Assembly: GCA_950295325.1 (NCBI GenBank) | Contig: OX485807.1 | Span: forward strand, 48,844,796-48,908,795 | From: Polytrichum commune | Lineage: Eukaryota > Streptophyta > Polytrichopsida > Polytrichales > Polytrichaceae | Direction of reading: 5' to 3' | DNA length: 64,000 nt | Part shown: piece by piece, positions 25,955 through 38,019 of the stretch | How the letters are laid out: each line of letters opens with the position of its first letter | Numbering within the stretch: position 1 is the first letter of the stretch | The notes under the pieces: model-generated | What the model was told of the DNA's origin: nothing | What the model saw: the letters and a program-made list of their open reading frames with translations, nothing else | Databases searched by the model: none | Translations under genes and position numbers: made by a program

Positions 25955-26765
25955 CGTTAATATGACACTCATTTATACAACACCCTTGATATTATGACAC
26001 ATTTTTGCGAGACTAAAATTTGTAGTTCTAAACTCCCTCTTTTATACTACTATGACACTCGATAATGCGACATTTGGAATCACCGTTTTTGTCATATTAA
26101 AGAGGTAGTTAATGCTAAAATTTATTACATCTAGAATACATTCATTTTCACTTGGGAAGTACTTGGGAACTTTACTTATCATTAAGAACTCAATGATAAG
26201 TTGGTAAATTGATTATTGATGAGTTGGTGGATGTTGATTTGGGAACCAATTATGCACTAAACTTTGATCTTAATATTGATCTACATACAATAAATGTGGA
26301 TGATGTTGCTCCACCTATAGTAAAGCGTAGTGATGCTAAATGTCATGCATCATTGTTGTCTAGTTTCTTATTAACAAACTCTTTATACTTTTGTGTTAAT
26401 GAAATTATTAGTTTAAAAAATTAGTACGGAATTTGAAAAAGATGATAAATGCTAACTTGGAAAGGCAACACCATAAATATTTGGACTCCTATTTTAAGAG
26501 TTATTGAGATTTTTTGCATTTTTTTTTGGTTATAAGTTGTTATTTCATACCATCTATACTACTTAAATTGGTTGTGTATGTGTGTGTATTTTTTATTTTA
26601 TTTTTATTTTATTTTTCAAGCTCATATTACTTATGTTTTCGTATTCCCTCAATAATACGACAACTTTATGCCATTTGTCATATTAATGAGGAGATGACAC
26701 CTCGATAATACGACTTTTGTGTTTCCCAATGTGCCATACTAAAGAGGGACAACAATAGTAGGAAG
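25955..26765 (+). mobile_element. Degenerate Tigger/pogo-like transposon remnant, second copy
   Basis: It matches 14885-15770. The part 26209-26424 is open for 71 codons (IIDELVDVDLGTNYAL onward, PPIVKRSDAKCHASLLSSFL) and keeps in one frame two pieces that are out of phase in the other copy. It then meets a stop in the ISLKN region where the other copy reads on. Both copies are therefore dead, with different breaks. Confidence 0.5.
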
Positions 26766-28636
26766 TCCGAAAGAAACAAATATTTTAAAACTATCGATAA
26801 TGCAAAGCAACGAGAGAAAATCACTGGATATGAACTTCTCACACTCATTGAATGAAAACACCCTAAAATAGTATGTAGGTTCCAAGCTACTTTTGGAAAA
26901 TAATTACAGCCTTCGCTCCATTGAACAGGGACAACTGACAGCTAACTTAATTACAGATGAACTGGTTGAAGTTGGAGACTTCAGGAGAATTTCCCATCAT
27001 TTTAGAGGAATCTATTGTAGAATATGCTTCTAACGAATGAAAGCAAAACCGGAAAATGTCAACATGTAACCGGCTGGAGTTAGAAGACACTTGGATCTTG
27101 ACCAACTATGCCCGAAAACTTCTCAAACACACCACCTACCAGTTGCACAACAACCATTTGGTCAACACGCTGAAGTTTCTTAGTAAAGGTAGCTTGCTCT
27201 TCAAGTTCAAATTCTTATTCCAAATTTAGCTTTTGTGAAGAATGATGACGACTCATGCTTCAAGTTTTTGGGTTTGCAGTCACCTAATAACTTATAAGTG
27301 ATGAGAGACATCAAAAACGCCGTTTTTTTTTTGCATTAATCTTTGGATGGAAATGACACATTTTAGGAAATAGTATGTAGAGCTGGAAGTGTCCGTTATG
27401 GGCCCGCATACCAATGTAATTTGTCATGTTTGGCACAAGAACACACATGTTAACTTAACTTTTAAATGTTTTTTAGCATGGGTCATATCAATTGTATATT
27501 CTCTCTTGGTATTGAATGATATGAAATTTTCATCAAAATCTTTTCAAGGTATGATGTGTGGATGTCAAAATTAATAAACTTTGCAAGACAACAAGCAACT
27601 ATCACTATCTACCAGCACCTCGTGTTACAATCTTTGTGAACATTGCACGTCTTCAAATAGGGCATGCATTGCAGGTCCAAATTGGGTTTTGAAACCTTGT
27701 AGGGCTTGTGCACAAGTAAATGAGCATTACAATGTGGTCAATTTGTTGGATCCAATGAAATGAAATGAAATTGATTTAAAAGTCGTGGAAGCAAGAAAGG
27801 CTTATGGGATTAAAAGTACGTCAACATGGTGTTAGAGCCATTAATTCCCTGGAGTAACGAAGTGTTGTGGCCTCAATAAGATAGAAAGGTACAACTATAA
27901 TGTATGGTACCAAAGTCGTGTCACACGTCATCATTTTTTCACTATCCTTGAGACTTCTTTAAATAACTACTATGCTTTAAAAAAAACGAACTTCATATAG
28001 GTTGCATAGTTCTATACTATAATAAATATTTGTCATCACATAAGATCGACGGTGGAAAAGGAGAAATAAATTATTTGGGACTCTGTTTCAATTTGTGCAG
28101 ATTCAGCCACATCATTCTCTTTGGAGACAGGTGGTTCAATTGTGTACTTTTCCGGCCGGAATATATATATATATGACCCACCTCACTGCCGATGATTATA
28201 AAGTGCAATTCAAGTGTATTGTCAATTTGTCAATGTCCAAGCTAGTGTCACTTACTAAAATGAAAATGAAACAAAATTGATTTCAAAGTCCGGGGAGTCA
28301 AAAGGGGTATTGGACCTAAAAGTACATCAAGATGGTGTCAAATTGGCTAATCCCCCAAAGTGGCAGAGTGCGGTAGCCTCCATGAGATAGAGGCTAATAT
28401 CAACTCAATGGTCCATATGAAAGAAGGACTTAAAACTCCCTCATTAATATCACGTTCTCAAATAGTGATTGAACTTATCTATGATGGAGTTGAACAATTT
28501 CCTTTGCCAGATTAGAGTCTTCCCCTTGTTTGGTTTCCTTGGGTGGGCAATCCAAAAAGAATGTTATGCTTGTGTATGTACTTAGCGCAAGGTATTCTTT
28601 AGTAAAAGACAAAAGAATAGTTGGCTCTGCGTGTTT
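26766..28636. repeat. Dispersed block copy R3, later part, shared with 52904-53635 and 55309-55505
   Basis: The part 26770-27070 matches 15770-16070. The parts 27120-27570 and 27575-27765 match 53185-53635 and 55318-55500, which in that copy are separated by a solo LTR. The part 28255-28620 matches 16240-16610. A small frame at 27640-27720 encodes a Cys-spaced stretch (CEHC..C..PCRAC) that is kept in the other copy. No complete gene is seen. Confidence 0.55.
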
Positions 28637-28992
28637 CATGTTCGATTTTCTCCCCTTCTTCTTTCCTTCTTTCCTCGTAACCATGGAAATGTTTGGCAAA
28701 ACAAAACAATGACAAAAAATTATTATTAAAAATTATTGAAATTGCATTTCTTTGACATTTGAAGCGATAGAACTTGTTTTGCCTCTCCCGTCGCAAAACC
28801 CATTGGACCATGACAATGCATAATGTAGGCTTGAAAATAGACATTTTGGGGACCATGAATTCCATGGTCACTCTTACATTTCTTTTCTTGATGTAAAATG
28901 AAATGGTCCCAGGATGAGTTCCACGACCAATCACATATTGTAGAGGAGCAAGAGCCAACTTCATGGTCCATGATATAAACAACCCCTCAATG
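28637..28992. mobile_element. Inverted-repeat element D4, left-truncated
   Basis: This has the right two thirds of the D-family element: CATGTTCGATTTTCTCCCC, TTGGACCATGACAATGCATA and the right end TTCATGGTCCATGATATAAA, then CAACCCC. The left third and the left terminal repeat are missing. It is followed by the same TCAATGTCGGTCA flank as 17965. Confidence 0.55.
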
Positions 28993-29004
28993 TCGGTCAA
29001 TTGC

Positions 29005-29615
29005 TGGTAACTACCCGCTCACCCCCAAATTAACAAACCAAACAGACCTAAACATTTCAATGTGGAAGGACGTCACGGCTGTGGAAGAAGAGAAGCCGAG
29101 TCGGCGTCCACGTCCACGTCCACGTCCCCAGCGCCCAAAACCTGGAGTGGTTGGGTTTCTTCTTCCAATGGTAGCTTAATTAGTTTGGACGCTGGCACAT
29201 GTGTCTCGTGTTATGACTCCACATTCGCCTCGCTTGTCCTCTTCTTGAGGAATACAGACACTTTCTCAGGACATGTGTCCCCAAGTCACTTGAGCTCCAT
29301 CCGAGCAATCTTCACCGTTGATAGCATGGAATTTGTGACTTACCACTTCACACGGTGTCCCAAGTCCCGAGTATGACATGGATGCCTGCATGGCATCATT
29401 TCTTGGAGGTGAGGCTTGGGAGATGTGTTGAGTGTTGGGTCAACTATAAAGCTACACCCAACTCTCTTGCAAATATTTTTGTCCACAATAATCAAGATCC
29501 CACTCTAATGATAATTATGAAGCTCAACAAATGGGACTTGGTCTCCATGTTGGGACTTTCTAACATGAGTGGGACTTGGGACTTGGGACCCCATGTGAAT
29601 CGGCTCTTAATGTAA
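29005..29615 (+). repeat. Second copy of the 560 bp segment at 21285-21850
   Basis: It begins at CAAATTAACAAACCAAACAG and matches 21285-21850 closely. It contains a short (CGTCCA)n expansion at about 29103-29126 and a small deletion near 29360 that breaks the frame seen in the other copy. It joins directly to the D4 flank here, whereas in the first block a 3.3 kb segment carrying a solo LTR separates the two parts. Confidence 0.5.
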
Positions 29616-29832
29616 TGACGGAGGGGAGGTCTCAGAGCTCAGTGGAGCCCATCTCCATGAAGGAAATCTAGAAGCACTTACATTGGAGAGGCAAGTACCG
29701 AAAATTAGGACACAATATCTCTACTTAGTTATGACAATCATGATTTAAAGGATAAAATAATTCCTTCCTATTCCTTCGCTATGATTGGTTGCTAGGGTGT
29801 CAGACTCGAGACACCTGGTGCATAACATTATT

Positions 29833-29976
29833 CATCGTAAAACTCTCGTTCCGTCGGCCCTCAAAATATAACAATGAGATGCTCAAAACGATGCCCATGG
29901 AGACTCTGATACAAACTAAACTCCCAACATCTCATTGTCATATTTTGAGCGCCCATGAAACGAGAGGTTTATGATG
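29833..29976. repeat. Inverted repeat, two 49 bp arms, 46 bp loop
   Basis: The arms 29833-29881 and 29928-29976 are reverse complements at roughly 80-85 percent. The best stretch is CTCAAAATATAACAATGAGATG on one side against its complement with one change. It could be a small foldback element or a hairpin transcript. No target duplication was found. Confidence 0.55.
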
Positions 29977-30649
29977 TGAGGGTATTTAAAGCCAAGTTAG
30001 TGTGTAGTAAGCTCACTAGGTGTCAGTTCCTTGAAGACACGTGATGATTGTTTATAGATAAACTTAGAGGTAGAGAATCATTACTCTCTATGAATGGGTC
30101 TACTAGAAATCTAAAATATGAAGTGTCATTGGGTCCATCATAGACCAACCTAACATAACGCTTAAAAAACCTGTAAGTAATTCATATAATGTCTCAAAAT
30201 ATATGACATAAATCCGGACACTCAATTCCAATTTTTTTGATTTACGGTAAATGTCTCTTGAAGAAACGTAGAAGCATGTAAATGATAAAATTGCTCAAGA
30301 TGTACACTAACTATTGTATTGAATGTCATTTGGTATTTTATGTCACTATGGTACCTTTCCTAATAACATTTTCTATGAATAAGTTCACAAGTATTGCCAT
30401 GGAGGATTGCAATGTCTGCAAGATCTATGTCAATTCTTGAAACAAAGTTTTGTATTCTTGCATGTCAGAGTAGAGACGTCACCAAGAAAATGAGAAGCCA
30501 CGTGAAAAATGAAGAATGAGAGGCCACCAAGAGAAGGGTGAGAAGCCACTGAGAGGTGTCAAGAAGAGAGTTAGGATTAGGCTTACATTTTCATTCATTT
30601 TTGGGTAAACGATGTGTCATTTTTCATCTGCCCTCGTGATGCATGCGCA

Positions 30650-30890
30650 CAAAATTTATTATACTAAACATACATCCTAGGATCCTTAGTTTTAGCCCTT
30701 ATATTATTTTTACAAAAAAGGAATGGCCCATATTTTAGACCTATCTATCTTACTTGTAATGGGATTGTCTACTTTCAATGGACCCCTTATTGTTTGGAAT
30801 TCTTTTATAAAGTTTATGTCAAACAAATTTAATCCTCCCTATATTATGCTACACATTGTTTTTTAAATGCATTGAGTGAACCCCCCCCCC
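30650..30890. repeat. About 240 bp direct repeat, partner at 31970-32205
   Basis: Both copies share ATACTAAACATAC, TAGGATCCTTA, AATGGGATTGTCTAC, TTTAATCCTC and TATATTATGC in the same order, at roughly 80 percent identity and in direct orientation. TG..CA ends, a primer-binding site or a target duplication could not be found, so an LTR pair is not supported. Confidence 0.55.
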
Positions 30891-33759
30891 CCTCTGAAGT
30901 CAATGAAGTAGAGTCTTGCAACCACATCTTCAAACCATTTATAAATTATAACCCTAGATGAGGGTTCATGTGAATGCGTTTGGTTGCAACTAGTGGATGG
31001 TTTCATCAAAAAATCTTGTAGAATTTTCTCTTATCCTTGCCGCATGTCCAATCGTCAATCCGATTGCTTTGACTCTTTGATTTCCAAAAGACAATAGGCA
31101 GGTTATAGATTTTGATTTTGACACTTCATTGACGATGTTTTCTTTGCTTATGGCCCTTATTAGACTCCTCTTTTATACGAAAATTAGATATTAATATTCT
31201 TGTTATGGTTCAACACATATTTTGAGTATTTTCATTTCAAACAATTGTTTTCTCATTTAACAATTATACAACACAAGATTTCACATCTTGGTTTCGTAGA
31301 AGACTGTATTAGTTTATTCAACTTTTATTAATTCCTTCTCATCAAACCATTTACCAGTATCACACTTGTTCTCAATTACAACAAATAGTCATACCCAACC
31401 ATGAGATGGGAACTTATTGGATCATTGTTAGGGGCTTCACACTCCAGACAATAGGATTTTCACTTTGACCATAGTACAAAGCTTTACACCTTGGCTCTTC
31501 TTTCAATTAGATTATGGTTTCCCACAATTTAGTTCTATGATAATCTTTCACTCACCACATGAGAATAAAAAATAAAGCAAACCACAATTTGAAGGTTATC
31601 TTTCCAACAACACAAAGACTTCTCACCCTGATTAACTCATCTACAAACTATGGTTTCAATAGATTCTTCAAAGTTTCTCATCATGTAGACCTAATTCAAG
31701 CTATTACACACGGGTAGATCACTCTAAGGCATTTTTGTGCACCACGTGCAGCTGGGGTTTTTTTATTTTGGGGCTATTTACCTTCAAGGGTTGAATTAAA
31801 GCCTCCCTATAATTACTTAAATTTCAAAAATGGCCCATTTGTTTGCACCCTTCCATTACTTATATTGTCCAAGTCACTGCAATTTTTTGTACTCTATATT
31901 CCTTTTAAGCCATTTTTGGACACACGGAAATCCCAATTATCATCCATCCCCGTGAGTCCTAAACCCATCTACATACCATACTAAACATACCTTCTAGGAT
32001 CCTTATCTTCAGCCCCTATATTAATTTTACAAAAAAATAATGGCCCACGTTTTATGTCCATCTAACTTACATATAATGGGATTGTCTACATTTAATGGCC
32101 CCTTCATTATTTGGAATTGCTTTATAATTTTTATTTCAAATGATTTTAATCCTCTCTATATTATGCCGCACGTCGTTTTTAAAATGCACTAAGTGATCTA
32201 CCTGTGCTATTACATTAATGATAATCTTGATACAAAACATTTGCTGTCTTGAGAATATGGTCACTCAAATCATATGAAACACTTCATCAAGCTTAACATC
32301 GCTTAACATAATGGACAACATACAAGTGGACTAAAGACAAATGTATATCCACAATTTCCAATTAAAATTGATATTATTCATTTTAGGGTTCGATCCCATG
32401 ATCACTCGATCACAAAATATGGGAATATAATGACTTTCAACGCAAACCATCCACTTGATCAAACAAGCATTCAAGGTTATTTGTTAGCCCAACCACAATT
32501 TAAGAGACTTTGACTCCTCGACCACAGGCTTCACACCCTAGACTGCACTAGAAAATGTTATTAATCAAACTTTCAACTCAATTATATATTTTCTTCTCGA
32601 GAATCAACATCTTCATCATTCAGATACAACAATCTATCACATTCAAAAAGAGATATTGGCCAACAAAAACGTTTCATATCTCGGTACTCCCATAAACAAT
32701 GATATTAATCAAATTCTTCTTTTAATTTACATGCTCTCTTCCCGAGAGTCAAGACAATAGTTCAAACAATACACTTGACAAACTGCTACAACCATAATTT
32801 ACTCATAAAAGACAAACTTACAAAACCAGGGGCTTCACACCCAAATAATTCAGTTTGATTGTGGTGTTTGCATGATTAAACATCAAAATCAAGTCCGTTT
32901 GTTTCCCAAAAGAGATCTCAAATTTTACATTGTCTTGTGAATCTTGATTTTTTTACCATGGCCTATAGGGTTATATGGGGAGGACGAGGAAAGAAACTTT
33001 GGCATCAAAAGGTACATCCATCCATAGCTAGATCCAAAAGCTTCTCCTTAATCGCCACATGTCTATTGTAGCCTCACTAAAACTCCTCTCATCCTTGCCA
33101 ATGGTCAACAAGTACAAATTTAGCAACTACTAACGATATTTTGACTCGGTTGTTACTAATTTAAGGGTTTTCTTCACTACATCAACATTTATATAGAAGA
33201 TCTTAGCTAGCAAATCATTTAAATTCAAAAATCAGCTAATTTGGGCCAAAATTTAGATGACTTTGGTATTAAGGGAGATTTTTTTAAATTTGTATTTTTA
33301 ACAAGCACAACAACAAACAAAATCGAATAGTTACACTCAATGCAATTATATTGTCAAAGAAAAAAGGGAAGCATAAATGAACCATATTTTTTGACAAGCT
33401 TACTTGACGAGCATGGTTGTAAATTATATTTGAGATAGAATACAATTGAGTCGTAGGCAATTGACCTGGGTCACTCGATACTTGTCATGTGTAATAGAAA
33501 AAATTGCAATCTAGCCCAGTGGTAGATTTGCATTGTTCTTTCACCAATATGGGACAATTTCGTAGGACTCATATACTAGTAATAAATGACTCCCTTATGT
33601 TGAAGTCTAAAGATCTTGGTTCATGAGCAATTTCCAACACTTTCAACCTATAGTCGAGGTTTGGCCCTAATTAAATTGGTTTAGATAAGAGTGGTACTTA
33701 CTACTTAAGGTATCAGTTTTCTTCCACTCTACCCAAAGCTTCCCAACTGCAAATGACTA

Positions 33760-34170
33760 TTTCTTGCATGCAACTATGATAGTTTGTTCTAATGATGATA
33801 ATTTTGAACTAAGATAGATGTGCCTAAATCAAACACAACGATGATTTGGACACCTATATTTGATTGGTATGAAGTTAGGTGCAGATCTAAGAATTGGCAC
33901 CAAGAATACACGTATTTAAAATAGATTGGACTATGTGCTCAAAATATGCTTGTCATTCTAAACTCAATAATCAACATGATCGGGGGACGTATATGACCAC
34001 TTAATGAGCATGAGAATTTTCACTTTAATAATGAATCGAATATGCTTATGAGCTCGAAAAATGGTGAGGCAAATAGCTCTCAAATGGCTACATGTGCGAT
34101 TTGGATTTGCCAATCATCTTGCATTGATTGCATTTTTCATATCGTACGAGAAGTCAGTGCGGAGATAGAG
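33760..34170. repeat. Dispersed repeat, related to 9540-10010
   Basis: It shares GATTTGGACACCTATATTTGA, TGGACTATGTGCTC-like and CATATCGTACGAGAAGT-type sequence with the first copy. No frame is conserved. Confidence 0.55.
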
Positions 34171-35758
34171 GTATCTATTTAAGGCACGTCTACATTGAAG
34201 TGCATAGAAATTGACACACAACTTGGAGGTTTTTGCTATATTGCAGTGATGCGATAAGTTAAAGTCTAAATTGGGTCCAGAATGTTTTTCATCACTCAAA
34301 ATCTACAGATTGTTTGAAGGACAATGCCCAATGGGTATTACCACTAGCTTTGTCCATTTTCTCTATTGATAGGGTTTTTTTTTGCATGTGATGGAAAGCA
34401 TGGCACATATATAATGTCAGTTCCTCCATATCCAGTATCTGCAATCCATAAGGTTGAGGCATCTATAACCTCTCAAATAAGAGAGTTTGCATCTGTTTAG
34501 GAGGACTAGGTAATTATTTTTTTTGCAAAGAGAAACAAATTCTATTGAGAATGCTATGTTTTTACAATTTAAAACTTTTTACAAGAATAGGGAAATTGTT
34601 ACAAATTTTGAAGCAGTAATGTTTAGGGTAACACAAAGTTGATTTATAGGTTAACCCATAACCGCTCATCTAAATGTTGATGCTTAGCTACAACAATTGT
34701 CAAAACTCTTATGAGGGCAATCAATCACAAGCCGCCACCACATCAACCTTAACTCCGTTTGCCTAAAAAGTATTGATCTCATTTATGTCAACATTACATG
34801 ACCCTAGTGAGTGGTTAAACGGACATGGTTAATTATGGATGCCTCAACCTTTTAAGACATCATGATTCTTCATTAGGGCCACTTCACACACAAGCCAAGG
34901 GCCGTGACCATGTAGTTGTGAGGGTCCTTGATTCTCATCCAAAGACTGTAGCATTGCCATGATTTGCTGGAATTTGTGTCAAGCCTACCTTCTAGAGGTA
35001 GGCATGGTGCAAATTCAAGCAAACCATGAAACATTGTTTGTAGTCTACCATGTAGGAATCCAAGTAGACTTTTCATCCATGATATATTCTTTGGGCCCTT
35101 AGGCCATCAACTTCTAGTTTGAAGTGAACTTGGACAATCTCCACCTTTTTGACCAGTAAGAGATCTTTGGATGCAATGGTCACAAGCCTTCACTCTTGTA
35201 GGTGAAGTGGCCCTTATTTTCATAAGGCATGACATGAAACAAATGTGTAGTGATTGGTTCCTCATAAAATTATCTACCATGGAGTTTTGAAAATGGAAAC
35301 TTGACAAGGATCCGGTTGTTTTGCCTGTATTTGTATTCTTGTGTACGAATAATTAAGGAACCAAGCCCACGGGTTGTGAGAGAGAAAGAAACTATACCGT
35401 AGTACCATAGCTGGTTCGTTCAAAAATAATTCTAAAAATAAAAAACGTAAAAATTATGAAATTATGAAGACAGAAAAACGAAAATAAAATAAAATAAATT
35501 TTGCAATTTTTTGGTGTTTCTAAGCCATTTAAGGTCATTTTTACTGATTTTTTTGCTAAAAATGAAAATTGAGAAATTCAGTTTTTTGAGAGGCGAACCT
35601 TATTTTTTCAAAATAAATAAATATTCGTTCGCCAGGGGACGAACCAGCTATTGTGTTACGGTATCCTACAGTCATTGTGTGTGTGTGTTGGGGGGGGGGT
35701 CCTTATAAAAATCACGCCTTTCATAAAAATAACCAAGAAAATGTCTACATACACTTGG
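34171..35758. other. Intergenic with a dispersed repeat at 34865-35110
   Basis: The part 34865-35110 (GGGCCACTTCACACACAAGC onward) recurs at about 39928-40340. No gene is recognised; the remainder is AT-rich and plain. Confidence 0.45.
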
Positions 35759-35767
35759 ATCCAGTTG

Positions 35768-37052
35768 GGGGGACGTTAAATACCCCCCCACGAACTTTCC
35801 GGGGTGTCAGATCCGGGCTGGGGCAGCCGCCCGTCCATAAAATCTGGATTTTTTGGACCCGACCGAAAACTGTTGCCCGCCCGTCCGATTTCGAAAAAAC
35901 CATTGCCCTTGCATTCTTGAAGGCCACTTACTCACAAATACCATATTGAGTGCACTTCACCTTCAAGGGCCAAAATCCAATATATATGTTCATTTCCATT
36001 GAGTAAATAAGCAATTGACTGGGGTTTCACTATCAAAGTGAAACCGTTAATAAAACATGTAATTAACTTGGAAGTCAAAAATATTACAAAACCCTCACTA
36101 GCATTGAGGTTATAATTTTTGTGACTCACAATTTGAAATTGTCTTTGTCATTCTAAAATGACACTTAAATTTAGTGTGCTGATTTAGTATGTGTATTTTA
36201 TAATATTTCAGGTAATGCCGTCTACTTTCACAAGTATTCATACGCATTCATTAATCAATTATAAGAATTAATTCATTGGACTTAATTATTAGAACTAATT
36301 CACTGGAATTAATTATTATAATTAATTCACTGAAATTAAATTCCAGATATTAATTATTATAATTAACTCACTGGAATTGATTCCAGAAATTAATTATTAG
36401 AATTAACTCACTGGAATTAATTCCAATAATTAATTAATTACAGTAAGTACATTTTATAATCAATTAGTTTTACTTAATTTGGTAAGCATAGTTTCTGATT
36501 TATTTGGGATTAATGAAGATAAATGAAGATTAATTAGACTTAATTATATTTAATCACACTTGATTCTAATGAATGCGTATGAATACTTGTGAAAGTAGAC
36601 GGCATTACCTGAAATATTATAAAATACACATACTAAATCAGCACACTAAATTTAAGTGTCATTTTAGAATGACAAAGACAATTTCAAATTGTGAGTCACA
36701 AAAATTATAACCTCAGTGCTAGTGAGGGTTTTGTAATATTTTGAACTTCCAAGTTAATTACATTTTTTATTGACGGTTTCACTTTGATAATGAAACCCTA
36801 GTCAATTGCTTATTTACTCAATGGGAGTGAACATATATATTGGATTTTGGCCCTTGAAGGTGAAGTGCACTCAATATGGGATTTGTGAGTAAGTGGCCTT
36901 CAAGAATGCAAGGGCAATGGTTTTTTCAAAATCGGGCGGGTGGGCAGCAGTTTTCGGTCGGGTCCAAAAAATCCAGATTTTATGGACGGGCGGCTGCCCC
37001 AGCCCGGATCTGACACCCCGAAAAGTTCGTGGGGGGTAATTTAACGTCCCCC
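35768..37052. mobile_element. Mutator-like foldback element with about 490 bp terminal inverted repeats
   Basis: The element begins GGGGGACGTTAAAT and ends with its complement. The two arms (about 35768-36255 and 36562-37052) are reverse complements over nearly 490 bp at high identity. Flanking 9-mers ATCCAGTTG (35759-35767) and ATCCAATTG (37053-37061) differ at one base. A 9 bp target duplication with very long TIRs is typical of Mutator-like elements. The 300 bp centre is AT-rich and made of diverged GGAATTAATTATTA-type repeats, with no transposase, so it must depend on another element. A rearranged relative lies at 51897-52898. Confidence 0.8.
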
Positions 37053-37681
37053 ATCCAATTGTTGTCATCGCAACGGATCCTTGTCTAGAAAATTCTCCCC
37101 ATCAAACAAACCATACCATTTTATTTAAATATTTTAATTTCTCCCCATGGTACCATAAGTCTTCTACACAGTTTGTGATCTAACCTCCATGTACTAAACC
37201 CATGATGCTATCATTGATCTCACAAACGTTTCTCCGCACAACTTTGTGCCCTCCCCAAGCTAGAAAAAATCTGGAGGTACTAAAATATGCATGAGAAGCA
37301 GAAGATATCTAGTAGTTGCTTTCACATCACCCTAATCATTTTAACGACTATAAATTTTGTGCTTTTTTAATTTCTTCTCAGCACTGAAAATGAAGACCTT
37401 TGGCTTTGGATGCTGACCTATGCTTTAGGAAACTGCTTCTGTTAAATCTAAAACACGGTATCTGAGGTGTAAACTTTTTGTAATTCAAACACCATTGGGA
37501 GATCACTGCATTCCTCTCAAATTATGCCTCCCTCTCCAAGGCTAGTGTTGCTCTATTGTGTTGTAACAGAACTTCAATTCATTAGAAGCATTAGAAGTGA
37601 TTTAGAAACACGTGAGCTAAAGGGAGAGTTGCCACCTTGAAAAATTATGCATGACATGAGGTTTCAATCAAGTATGTAACT
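37053..37681. other. Intergenic, nothing recognised
   Basis: Plain sequence between the foldback element and a solo LTR. No feature is supported. Confidence 0.4.
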
Positions 37682-38019
37682 TGTGAGGCCAAACCGCCCA
37701 CCCTCAAGCGTCCTAGTCCGGGTGAGGGAATGGATATCACATTCGTTTCGCATAGCTCCCTCTTACCCACTTCATCGGAAGGCATTATATTTCTCATTAA
37801 TTCGTACACCCAATTTATTCCATAACAAGATTACAAGTGTTAAGAAACACTCTTCTCTATCATGGCGCTATTCGCGTGCTCAAGTACAATCCCACACAAC
37901 TCAATCACAACTCTAATGAACTAATTCTTTTCCTTCTTGTTTGAAACCAACACTATGTACTAACCTACTTGACTACGCTACAATTTAGTCTAGTGTGACT
38001 ATTAGCTCCCCCGAATGCT

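Larger units (their letters stand above)
29616..33759. other. Intergenic; no gene, a few internal repeats
   Basis: No coding region, RNA gene or complete element is supported. Two structures stand out and are listed separately: an inverted repeat at 29833-29976 and a 240 bp direct repeat at 30650/31970. Confidence 0.45.

Noticed and set aside
30650-32205. Small LTR retrotransposon (TRIM) with 240 bp LTRs
   Set aside because: The direct repeats lack TG..CA ends, a primer-binding site, a polypurine tract and a target duplication.
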